A DNA stretch of 41,196 nucleotides. It comes from Mycolicibacter senuensis (lineage in GTDB: Bacteria > Actinomycetota > Actinomycetes > Mycobacteriales > Mycobacteriaceae). Positions within the stretch are counted from its first letter, which is position 1. Every line of letters begins with the position of its first letter. The position numbers and the translations under genes were made by a program. The notes under the pieces were generated by a model. It saw nothing but the letters and a program-made list of their open reading frames with translations, was not told the DNA's origin and searched no databases. The DNA lies in NCBI RefSeq assembly GCF_003284925.1, contig NZ_QMEX01000023.1:1-41196 (forward strand). The letters run 5' to 3'. Below, in pieces: positions 34,439 to 41,196 of the stretch.

Positions 34439-34444
34439 TACGCT
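34439..34444 (+). promoter_or_regulatory. Leaderless -10 box for mqo
   Basis: TACGCT ends 7 nt before GTG 34452. Its expected -35 position (34416-34421) overlaps the mtr -10 box, so the two promoters interleave. Confidence 0.5.
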
Positions 34445-34451
34445 CAGTGGC

Positions 34452-35906
34452 GTGTCCACATCGGATCAGACCGACATCGCGCTGATCGGTGCGGGCATCA
34501 TGAGTGCCACGCTGGGGGCGATACTGCGCCGGCTGGAGCCGGGCGCCTCGATCACCGTGATCGAGCGGCTGGACACCGCCGCTGCCGAGAGCACCGACGC
34601 GTGGAACAACGCCGGCACCGGCCATGCCGGCCTGTGCGAGCTGTTCTACGCGCCGGAGAAGGCGATCCGCGTCAACGAGCAATTCCAGGTGACCCGCCAG
34701 TTCTGGGCCTACGCGGTGCAACATGGGCTGCTCGGCCAGCCGCGTGACTTCGTGCACCCGGTCCCGCACGTCAGCTTCGTCCACGGCGCCGACGGCGTCG
34801 ATCAGCTGCGTCGCCGCCACCGCGCGCTGGCCGGAAACCCGCTGTTCGCCGGAGCCGAGTTCATCACCGACTTCGATGAGTTCGCGGCGCGGCTGCCGCT
34901 GATGGCGGCCGGCCGGAATCCCGGCGAGCCGGTGGCGCTGGACTGGTCGCCCCACGGCACCGACGTCGACTTCGGTGCGCTGTCCCGGCAACTGATCGGC
35001 TACGGCGTGCGCCACGGCACCGAGACGCTGTTCGGCCACGAGGTGCGCGCGATCCGCCGAGAACCCGACGGTGGCTGGATGCTGGGCCTCATTGACCGCC
35101 ACAGCGGCGAAAGACGCGGGCTGCGAGCCAAATTCGTCTTCGTCGGGGCGGGCGGAGCCACGCTGGGACTGCTGCAGCGCTCGGGCATCTGCGAGATCCG
35201 TGGCTTCGGCGGATTCCCGATCGGCGGGGCGTTCCTGCGCAGCGGGGTCGCGGAGCTGGTCGCCGCCCACCGCGCCAAGGTGTACGGCACCCCGGCGCCC
35301 GGCGCGCCCGCGACGACGGCCCCGCACCTGGACGTCAGGGTGGTCGACGGTGCCCGGTGGCTGCTGTTCGGGCCGTTCGCGGGCTGGTCGCCGAGATTCC
35401 TCAAGCACGGCCGGGCCACGGATCTGCCCCGATCGCTTCGCGTGGACAACGCCGCGTCACTGCTGGGCGCGGGGATCCGGGAGCGGAAACTGGTCGGCTA
35501 CCTCCTCGGTCAACTGCGGCGAGGCCCCGCCGCGCGGCCGGCTGCGCTGCGCGACTTCGTCCCGGATGCCCTCGATGGGGACTGGTCACCGATCCGGGCC
35601 GGCCAGCGGGTGCAGGTGATCCGCCGTGGCCGTCTGGAGTTCGACACCACGATCGTGCATGCCGCCGACGGCAGCATCGCGGGCCTGCTGGGCGCCTCGC
35701 CGGGAGCGTCGACCGCGGTGCCGGCCATGCTGGACGTGCTGGCGCGCTGCTTCCCGAGCCGGTTCGCGGGCTGGCTGCCGACGTTGAAGGAGATGGTCCC
35801 GTCGCTGGGCGTGCGGCTCGCCGAAGAGCCCGCCCTGTTCGAGCAGGTGTGGGAGTGGGGGACCCGACAGCTTGCGTTGCATCCGGCCTCCGACGGCCAG
35901 CCTTAG
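34452..35906 (+). CDS. mqo: Malate:quinone oxidoreductase
   Basis: This membrane-associated FAD enzyme oxidises malate to oxaloacetate and reduces menaquinone, linking the TCA cycle to respiration. The 484-residue product has the N-terminal FAD-binding motif [20 protein letters not shown], the family signature [33 protein letters not shown] and [12 protein letters not shown], and ends with [18 protein letters not shown]. The start is GTG 34452. The frame is open far upstream, but that part is antisense to mtr. It corresponds to Rv2852c and is followed after 9 nt by cysG. Confidence 0.96.
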   Translation: MSTSDQTDIALIGAGIMSATLGAILRRLEPGASITVIERLDTAAAESTDAWNNAGTGHAGLCELFYAPEKAIRVNEQFQVTRQFWAYAVQHGLLGQPRDFVHPVPHVSFVHGADGVDQLRRRHRALAGNPLFAGAEFITDFDEFAARLPLMAAGRNPGEPVALDWSPHGTDVDFGALSRQLIGYGVRHGTETLFGHEVRAIRREPDGGWMLGLIDRHSGERRGLRAKFVFVGAGGATLGLLQRSGICEIRGFGGFPIGGAFLRSGVAELVAAHRAKVYGTPAPGAPATTAPHLDVRVVDGARWLLFGPFAGWSPRFLKHGRATDLPRSLRVDNAASLLGAGIRERKLVGYLLGQLRRGPAARPAALRDFVPDALDGDWSPIRAGQRVQVIRRGRLEFDTTIVHAADGSIAGLLGASPGASTAVPAMLDVLARCFPSRFAGWLPTLKEMVPSLGVRLAEEPALFEQVWEWGTRQLALHPASDGQP

Positions 35907-35909
35907 AGT
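35904..35909 (+). promoter_or_regulatory. Leaderless-type -10 box for cysG, overlapping the mqo stop
   Basis: TAGAGT includes the mqo TAG stop codon and ends 6 nt before GTG 35916. No Shine-Dalgarno sequence is present, so cysG may be transcribed from here as a leaderless mRNA in addition to readthrough from mqo. Confidence 0.45.
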
Positions 35910-35915
35910 TATCGC

Positions 35916-37133
35916 GTGACCGAGAACCCATATCTGGTCGGGCTGCGGCTGGCCGGACGCAAGGTCGTGGTGGTGGGCGCCGGAGGCGTCGCACAGCGGC
36001 GGCTGCCGTTGTTGGTGGACAGCGGCGCCCAGGTGGTGGTGATCGCACCCGGCGCGACCCCGTCGGTCGAGGCACTGGGGGAGCGCAAGCCCGGCATCAC
36101 GCTGGTGTCGCGCGCGTACCGGGATGGAGATCTCACCGACGCCTGGTATGCGATTGCGGCCACCGATGACCCGGATGTCAACGCCGCCGTGGTCGCCGAG
36201 GCCGACCGTCGCCGGATCTTCTGTGTGCGCGCTGATCTCGCCGTCGAGGGATCGGCGGTCACCCCGGCCAGCTTCAGTTACGCCGGCCTGTCGGTGGGGG
36301 TGCTGGCCGGCGGCGAGCACAGTCGGTCGGCGGCGATCCGTTCGGCGATCCGGGAGGCGTTGCAGTCCGGTCTGATCGCCCTGGACATCGAGGCGACCTC
36401 CGACGTGGTCCGCGGCGGCGTGGCCCTGGTCGGCGGTGGCCCCGGCGATCCGGAACTGATCACGGTGCGCGGCCGGCGCATGCTGTCGCACGCCGACGTC
36501 GTGGTGGCCGACCGGCTCGCGCCGCCCGAACTGCTCGCCGAACTGCCGCCGCACGTCGAAGTCATCGACGCTGCCAAGATCCCCTACGGCCGGGCGATGG
36601 CCCAAGACGCCATCAACGGGCTGATGATCGAACGCGCCGCGGCCGGCAAGTTCGTGGTGCGACTCAAGGGCGGCGACCCGTTCGTGTTCGCGCGCGGCTA
36701 CGAAGAAGTCCTGGCCTGCACCGACGCCGGGATTCCGGTGACGGTGGTGCCGGGTGTGACCAGTGCCATAGCGGTGCCGGCGCAGGCTGGCGTCCCGGTC
36801 ACGCACCGGGCGGTGAACCACGAATTCGTGGTGGTCAGCGGCCATATCGCCCCCGATGACCCGGAATCGTTAGTGAATTGGGATGCACTGGCCGCGATGC
36901 GCGGCACCATCGTGTTGCTGATGGCCGTCGAACGTATCGAGCAGTTCAGCGCGGTACTGCAAAAAGGCGGCCGACCTGCGGATACACCGGTGCTGGTGGT
37001 TCAGCACGGGACCACTCCCGCCCAGCACACGCTCCGAGCCACGCTGGCCGACGCGCCCGAGAAGATCCGCGCGGAGGGCATCCGACCTCCTGCGATCGTC
37101 GTTATCGGGGCAGTCGCGGGCTTCGGGGTTTAA
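35916..37133 (+). CDS. cysG: Siroheme synthase: precorrin-2 dehydrogenase/ferrochelatase fused to uroporphyrinogen-III methyltransferase
   Basis: This bifunctional protein of 405 aa makes siroheme, the cofactor of sulfite and nitrite reductases. The N-terminal ~155 residues are the SirC/Met8-type NAD-binding domain (KVVVVGAGGVAQRRLPLL, IAATDDPDVNAAV). From about residue 165 it is a SUMT methyltransferase with ALVGGGPGDPELITVRG, VRLKGGDPFVFARG, VVPGVTSAIAVPAQAGVPVT and a C-terminal GAVAGFGV. It corresponds to Rv2847c. In M. tuberculosis cobO and cobB lie between mqo and cysG. Here they are missing and cysG follows mqo directly. Confidence 0.95.
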   Translation: MTENPYLVGLRLAGRKVVVVGAGGVAQRRLPLLVDSGAQVVVIAPGATPSVEALGERKPGITLVSRAYRDGDLTDAWYAIAATDDPDVNAAVVAEADRRRIFCVRADLAVEGSAVTPASFSYAGLSVGVLAGGEHSRSAAIRSAIREALQSGLIALDIEATSDVVRGGVALVGGGPGDPELITVRGRRMLSHADVVVADRLAPPELLAELPPHVEVIDAAKIPYGRAMAQDAINGLMIERAAAGKFVVRLKGGDPFVFARGYEEVLACTDAGIPVTVVPGVTSAIAVPAQAGVPVTHRAVNHEFVVVSGHIAPDDPESLVNWDALAAMRGTIVLLMAVERIEQFSAVLQKGGRPADTPVLVVQHGTTPAQHTLRATLADAPEKIRAEGIRPPAIVVIGAVAGFGV

Positions 37134-37152
37134 ACATCTCTTAATATTACTG

Positions 37153-37158
37153 TAGGGT
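37153..37158 (+). promoter_or_regulatory. Leaderless -10 box for efpA
   Basis: TAGGGT ends 8 nt before ATG 37167, within an AT-rich stretch (37136-37158) that differs from the flanks. No Shine-Dalgarno sequence is present. Confidence 0.55.
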
Positions 37159-37166
37159 AGCCCGTT

Positions 37167-38747
37167 ATGACTGCTCTCGACGATGCAGGCCGGGCGGCCA
37201 CGCAGTGGCCGGCAGACGCCACCGGAGCGGCTTCCCCGACTCGTCAGGGCTCGGAATTCGTCAGCCGCACGAGCAGGTATATGTCATCCATGCTGCCCTC
37301 TCGTCGTTTCATCTACGCCGTGATCGCCATCGGGGGCATGCAACTGCTGGCCACGATGGACAGCACCATCGCGATCGTCGCGCTTCCCAAGATCCAGAAC
37401 GACCTCGGTCTGTCCGATGCCGGCCGCGGCTGGGTGATCAGTGCCTACGTGCTGACCTTCGGCGGCCTGATGCTGCTCGGTGGTCGGCTCGGCGACACCA
37501 TCGGCCGCAAACGCACCTTCATCAGCGGCGTCGCGCTGTTCACCATCGCCTCGGTGCTGTGCGCGGCGGCCTGGGACGCCCCCACGCTGGTGATCGCCCG
37601 GCTGCTGCAGGGCGTCGGTTCGGCCATCGCCTCGCCCACCGCGCTGGCGCTGATCGCCACCACGTTTCCGAAGGGGCCGGCCCGCAACGCCGCCACCGCG
37701 GTGTTCGGCGCCATGACCGCCGTCGGCTCGGTGATGGGTCTGGTGGCCGGCGGTGCACTGACCGAGGTGTCGTGGCGGCTGGCGTTCGGGATCAACGTGC
37801 CGATCGGCCTGCTGATGATCTACCTGGCCCGGACTGCGCTGACCGAGACCCAGCGCGAGCGCATGAAGCTGGATGCCGCCGGGGCGCTGTTGGCGACGCT
37901 GGGTTGCACCGCCGCGGTGTTCGCGTTCACGATCGGTCCCGAGAAGGGCTGGATCTCGGCGGTCACCATCGGCTCGGGGGTGGTGGCGGTAGTCGCGCTG
38001 TTGGCCTTCGCGCTGGTGGAACGCACCGCGGAGAACCCGGTGGTGCCGTTCAGCCTGTTCCGGGACCGCAACCGGTTGCTCACCTTCGCGGCCATTTTCC
38101 TGGCGGGCGGGGTGTTGTTCACCTTGACCGTGACCATCGGGCTGTACGTGCAGGATCTGATGGGCTATTCCGCGTTGCGCGCCGGCGTCGGGTTCATCCC
38201 GTTCGTCATCGGGCTGGGCGTCGGCCTCGGGGTGTCGTCGCAGCTGGTCCGGTTGTTCCCGCCCCGGGTGCTGGTGATCGCCGGTGGCGTGGTGTTGCTG
38301 GGCGCGATGGTCTACGGATCGACGATCGACCGGGACATTGCGTACTTCCCGAACTTCGTGACGTTGATCGTGCTCGGTGGACTCGGGATCGGCGTGATCG
38401 TGGTGCCGTTGACCCTGTCGGCGATCGCCGGCGTGGGCTTCGACCAGATCGGGCCGACCTCGGCGATCGCACTGATGCTGCAGAACCTCGGCGGCCCGAT
38501 CGTGCTGGCGGTCGTCCAGGCCGTCATCACCTCGCGCACGCTGTATCTGGGCGGTACCAACATGCCGGTCAAGACCATGAACCCCACCCAGATCGCCGCG
38601 CTGGACGCCGGCTACACCTACGGGCTGCTGTGGGTGGCCGGGGTGGCCGTGCTGGTCGGCGCCATCTCGCTGCTGATCGGCTACTCGGCCAAGCAGGTCG
38701 CGCATGCCCAGGAGGCCCAGGACGCGTTCGGCGCGGGCAACCTGTAA
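37167..38747 (+). CDS. efpA: EfpA-type MFS transporter (DHA2, 14 TM)
   Basis: This is a proton-linked efflux-family membrane transporter of 526 aa, of the QacA/DHA2 type. After a polar N-terminus of about 45 residues come 14 hydrophobic segments. The first carries the TMDSTIAIVALPKIQ motif typical of 14-TM exporters. MFS motif A is GGRLGDTIGRKRTF, and motif C lies in AVGSVMGLVAGGALTEVSWR. M. tuberculosis EfpA (Rv2846c) has the same length and place, is essential there and is induced by isoniazid. Recent work links it to lipid transport. The physiological substrate is not evident from sequence. Confidence 0.95.
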   Translation: MTALDDAGRAATQWPADATGAASPTRQGSEFVSRTSRYMSSMLPSRRFIYAVIAIGGMQLLATMDSTIAIVALPKIQNDLGLSDAGRGWVISAYVLTFGGLMLLGGRLGDTIGRKRTFISGVALFTIASVLCAAAWDAPTLVIARLLQGVGSAIASPTALALIATTFPKGPARNAATAVFGAMTAVGSVMGLVAGGALTEVSWRLAFGINVPIGLLMIYLARTALTETQRERMKLDAAGALLATLGCTAAVFAFTIGPEKGWISAVTIGSGVVAVVALLAFALVERTAENPVVPFSLFRDRNRLLTFAAIFLAGGVLFTLTVTIGLYVQDLMGYSALRAGVGFIPFVIGLGVGLGVSSQLVRLFPPRVLVIAGGVVLLGAMVYGSTIDRDIAYFPNFVTLIVLGGLGIGVIVVPLTLSAIAGVGFDQIGPTSAIALMLQNLGGPIVLAVVQAVITSRTLYLGGTNMPVKTMNPTQIAALDAGYTYGLLWVAGVAVLVGAISLLIGYSAKQVAHAQEAQDAFGAGNL

Positions 38748-38804
38748 CTGCCGACGGACCGCCGTGAACAGGGTGCTTCCCGGAGCGCCCGCACCGCCAG
38801 AAGT

Positions 38805-38810
38805 TAGGCT
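38805..38810 (+). promoter_or_regulatory. Leaderless -10 box for proS
   Basis: TAGGCT ends 8 nt before GTG 38819, and no Shine-Dalgarno sequence lies between. It separates proS from efpA. Confidence 0.55.
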
Positions 38811-38818
38811 CTCGGCCT

Positions 38819-40576
38819 GTGATCACCCGGATGTCCGAACTGTTCCTGCGCACGCTGCGCGACGACCCCGCCGATGCCGAAGTCCCCAGCCACAAGCTGC
38901 TGATCCGGGCCGGCTACATCCGGCCGATCGCGCCGGGCCTCTACAGCTGGCTGCCGCTGGGGTTGCGGGTCCTGCGCAACATCGAGAACGTGGTGCGCGA
39001 GGAGATGAACGGCATCGGCGGCCAAGAGATCCTGTTCCCGGCGCTGTTGCCGCGCGCACCGTATGAGACCACCAACCGCTGGACCGAGTACGGCGAGGGC
39101 CTGTTCCGGCTGAAGGACCGCCGCGACAACGACTACCTGCTCGGCCCCACCCACGAGGAACTGTTCACCCTGACGGTCAAGGGGGAGTACAGCTCCTACA
39201 AGGATTTCCCGGTGGTGCTCTACCAGATCCAGACCAAATACCGCGACGAGGCGCGGCCACGGGCGGGCATCCTGCGCGGCCGCGAGTTCGTGATGAAGGA
39301 CTCCTACTCCTTCGACGTCGACGACGCCGGGCTGCAGGCCGCCTATGACGCGCACCGGGTCGCCTACCAGCGCATCTTCGACCGGCTGGGCGTGCGCTAC
39401 GTGATCGTCTCGGCGGTCTCGGGCGCGATGGGCGGATCGGCCTCCGAGGAGTTCCTGGCCGAAAGCGAGGTCGGCGAGGACACCTTCGTTCGCTGCCCGG
39501 AGTCCGGCTACGCCGCCAACGTCGAGGCGGTGATCACCGCTCGCCCGCAGCCGCAGCCGATCGAGGGCCTGCCGGAGCCGGAAGTGCACGACACCGGCAA
39601 CACCCCGACCATCGCCACATTGGTGGACTGGGCCAACAGCGCCGGACTGGGCCGCAGCGTCACCGCCGCCGACACGCTCAAGAACGTGCTGCTCAAGGTG
39701 CGGCTACCGGGCGGGGAATGGCATCTGCTGGGCATCGGGCTGCCCGGCGACCGCGAGGTCGACGAGAAGCGGCTGGGCGCGGCGCTCGACCCCGCCGAGT
39801 ACGCCTGGGCGTCCGACGACGACTTCGCCGAACACCCGTTCCTGGTGAAGGGCTACATCGGCCCGAAAGCCCTGCAAGACAACGGTATCCGCTATCTGGT
39901 CGACCCCCGCGTGGTGGACGGCACCAGCTGGATCACCGGTGCCGACGCTCCCGGCAAGCACGTCGTCGGGTTGGTCGCCGGCCGTGACTTCACCGCCGAC
40001 GGCACCATCGAAGCCGCCGAGGTCCGCGACGGTGACCCCTCCCCGGACGGGTCGGGCCCGCTGGTCAGTGCCCGCGGCATCGAGATCGCCCACATCTTCC
40101 AGCTGGGCCGTAAATACACCGACGCGTTCGCCGCCGACGTGCTCGGCGAGGACGGCCGGCCGGTGCGGCTGACGATGGGCTCCTACGGGGTCGGGGTGTC
40201 GCGGCTGGTCGCCGTCATCGCCGAACAACAGCACGACGAGCTGGGGCTGCGCTGGCCGGCGCAGGTCGCGCCGTTCGACGTGCACCTGGTGATCGCCAAC
40301 AAGGACGAGGCCGCCCGCGCCGGCGCCACCGAGCTGGCCGCCGAGCTGGACCGGCTCGGTCTGGACGTGCTGTTCGATGACCGGCAGGCCTCGCCGGGGG
40401 TGAAGTTCAAGGACGCCGAACTGCTTGGTGTGCCGTGGATCGTGGTGCTGGGACGTGGCTGGGCCGACGGGGTCGTCGAACTGCGGGACCGCTTCTCCGG
40501 GCAGACCCGCGAGCTGTCGATCGACGCCGGGCTGGCCGGACAGGTCCTGGCGGCCGTCCGCGCCGAGGCCGGCTGA
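38819..40576 (+). CDS. proS: Prolyl-tRNA synthetase
   Basis: This class II aminoacyl-tRNA synthetase is of the bacterial type with an editing insertion, 585 aa. Motif 1 is [18 protein letters not shown]. Motif 2 runs through [20 protein letters not shown] into [11 protein letters not shown]. Motif 3 is [16 protein letters not shown]. The INS editing domain lies between motifs 2 and 3, about residues 225-400. The C-terminal anticodon-binding domain contains [16 protein letters not shown] and [23 protein letters not shown] 38819 begins [13 protein letters not shown], as in M. tuberculosis ProS; ATG 38831 is a less likely alternative. It converges with the DUF4439 gene, 30 bp away. Confidence 0.98.
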   Translation: MITRMSELFLRTLRDDPADAEVPSHKLLIRAGYIRPIAPGLYSWLPLGLRVLRNIENVVREEMNGIGGQEILFPALLPRAPYETTNRWTEYGEGLFRLKDRRDNDYLLGPTHEELFTLTVKGEYSSYKDFPVVLYQIQTKYRDEARPRAGILRGREFVMKDSYSFDVDDAGLQAAYDAHRVAYQRIFDRLGVRYVIVSAVSGAMGGSASEEFLAESEVGEDTFVRCPESGYAANVEAVITARPQPQPIEGLPEPEVHDTGNTPTIATLVDWANSAGLGRSVTAADTLKNVLLKVRLPGGEWHLLGIGLPGDREVDEKRLGAALDPAEYAWASDDDFAEHPFLVKGYIGPKALQDNGIRYLVDPRVVDGTSWITGADAPGKHVVGLVAGRDFTADGTIEAAEVRDGDPSPDGSGPLVSARGIEIAHIFQLGRKYTDAFAADVLGEDGRPVRLTMGSYGVGVSRLVAVIAEQQHDELGLRWPAQVAPFDVHLVIANKDEAARAGATELAAELDRLGLDVLFDDRQASPGVKFKDAELLGVPWIVVLGRGWADGVVELRDRFSGQTRELSIDAGLAGQVLAAVRAEAG

Positions 40577-40606
40577 CCGGGCGGTCGCCACCGGAAAAGT
40601 CGCGCC

Positions 40607-41065
40607 TCAGTCCTGGCCGCCGGGGAATGCCCGGGTGATCGGCCAGTTCCCCAACGCCCGGTTCCAGTGCGCGGCGAATACCGCACTTTGGCCCAGCGCG
40701 GTCGCGGCGAACTCGCGATCCGCAGGTTCGCGGGCCTGCTCGACGACCGCGCGCCAGGCGGTCGCGGTGTCGTTCTCCATCCGGACCGCCAGTCGCAGCG
40801 CGTCGTCAGAGGTGGTCAGCGGCATGGGCAACTGATACCCGGCGGCGGGTTGCGGGACCGGAACGGAGCGAGCGGCCAGCATGGCGATGGTGCGATCCCG
40901 GCGCTCGCGGTGCTGACGGATGGTGGGAACCACCAGGTCGTTGAGCTCCGGCAGCGAGTACGCCGACACCAGCCCGTAGCCGTAGACGACGCCGTACTCG
41001 GTGGCCAGCGCATCGCAGAGGGCGGCGTCGGGCGCGCTGAGCTGACTGGGCTCGGCCGAGGTCAT
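40607..41065 (-). CDS. DUF4439 ferritin-like protein (Rv2844-like)
   Basis: This is a 152-residue protein, nearly all helical, of the DUF4439 family, a predicted four-helix ferritin-like bundle. Helices can be seen at APDAALCDALATEYGVVYGY, NDLVVPTIRQHRERRDRTIA, DALRLAVRMENDTATAWRAV and DREFAATALGQSAVFAAHWN. Glu23, His52 and Glu54 are positioned as metal ligands might be, but a full di-iron ExxH pair is not evident. Function is unknown. ATG 41065 overlaps the stop of the upstream gene (ATGA), so the two are translationally coupled. The order matches Rv2843-Rv2844 beside proS. Confidence 0.87.
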   Translation of the reverse strand: MTSAEPSQLSAPDAALCDALATEYGVVYGYGLVSAYSLPELNDLVVPTIRQHRERRDRTIAMLAARSVPVPQPAAGYQLPMPLTTSDDALRLAVRMENDTATAWRAVVEQAREPADREFAATALGQSAVFAAHWNRALGNWPITRAFPGGQD

Positions 41066-41196
41066 GACTGCACCACCAATGCGACGGCGTAGGAGGCCGT
41101 GCAGGCCGCCGCGACGGAGGCAAGCAGCCCGGCGCGGTATCCCGTGGCGATGGTGGCCAAGCGGCCGGCGCTGTCGGCCGCCGCGCGCAGTGCGCT
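41062..41196 (-). CDS. C-terminal fragment of a membrane/Ala-rich protein (Rv2843-like, window edge)
   Basis: The frame open from the right edge ends at TGA 41064-41062 and encodes at least 44 residues: SALRAAADSAGRLATIATGY, then RAGLLASVAAACTASYAVAL and VVQS. The last 25 residues are a transmembrane helix. The stop overlaps the start of the DUF4439 gene by 4 nt. In M. tuberculosis the gene in this place, Rv2843, is a small Ala-rich membrane protein. The start is beyond the window. Confidence 0.6.
   Translation of the reverse strand, partial: SALRAAADSAGRLATIATGYRAGLLASVAAACTASYAVALVVQS

Noticed and set aside
33312..34451. N-terminal extension of Mqo by 380 residues
   Set aside because: The extension is antisense to mtr. 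The FAD-binding domain begins right after GTG 34452, which has a promoter-like box before it.
40577..40606. GACCG-GG-CGGTC palindrome after proS as a terminator
   Set aside because: The two-base loop cannot form a stable hairpin and no extended stem is present.
1..41196. CRISPR arrays, insertion sequences, prophage or integrase genes
   Set aside because: No regularly spaced repeats, transposase, recombinase or phage-type proteins were seen on either strand.

Overview
The window is chromosomal DNA of a high-GC actinomycete, almost certainly a Mycobacterium/Mycolicibacterium outside the tuberculosis complex. The gene families and their order follow the M. tuberculosis Rv2891-Rv2843 region as I remember it (rpsB, tsf, amidase, marR, pyrH, frr, cdsA, rlmN, dxr, rip1, ispG, GNAT, PBP, map, glnA4, aldC, mtr, mqo, cysG, efpA, proS). 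Several M. tuberculosis genes of that stretch (mpt70/mpt83/dipZ, relFG, cobO/cobB, PE_PGRS, IS1539) are absent and other genes sit at their places. There is no insertion sequence, CRISPR array, tRNA or rRNA. The longest stretch without a gene is about 230 bp (52-284), so nothing over 300 bp is left unexplained.

Layout. 1-51 is the start of a leftward secreted protein. 285-1955 is the translation pair rpsB-tsf, followed by an amidase-signature enzyme and a convergent MarR regulator. 3904-11208 (minus strand) is the most unusual part: seven translationally coupled genes encoding an ArsR-family regulator and a six-subunit membrane complex related to complex I and group 4 hydrogenases. In M. tuberculosis the corresponding set is Rv0081-Rv0087 (hyc), far away on the chromosome. 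Its large subunit lacks all four [NiFe] cysteine ligands, while the NuoB-like subunit keeps its iron-sulfur cysteines. 11390-14760 is pyrH-frr-cdsA-rlmN. 14761-16413 holds a small membrane protein, an AraC regulator and a VOC protein. 16433-20921 is dxr-rip1-ispG-GNAT (isoprenoid synthesis plus a site-2 protease). 21076-25040 holds a penicillin-binding lipoprotein, a DUF1707 protein, methionine aminopeptidase and an alpha/beta-hydrolase-like protein that seems to have lost its catalytic residues. 25134-26873 is a fatty-acyl-AMP ligase with no polyketide synthase beside it. 26937-31181 is a four-gene gamma-glutamylation operon (glutamine-synthetase-like ligase, class I amidotransferase/hydrolase, aldehyde dehydrogenase, SDR), suggestive of amine or polyamine catabolism. 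31200-34412 (minus) is mycothione reductase followed by an acyl-CoA dehydrogenase. 34452-41196 is mqo, cysG (siroheme), efpA, proS, a DUF4439 ferritin-like protein and the end of a further gene.

Regulatory pattern. Twelve genes have a TAnnnT hexamer ending 6-8 nt before the start codon and usually no Shine-Dalgarno sequence. This is the signature of leaderless mRNAs and it helps fix start codons. The clearest regulatory logic is at the arsR-hyc operon, where a perfect 14-bp palindrome covers the predicted -35 region of a leaderless promoter. At mtr/mqo, two divergent leaderless promoters interleave in only 39 bp.

All family assignments were made by reading the translations. Comparisons with M. 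tuberculosis are from memory, not from an alignment.
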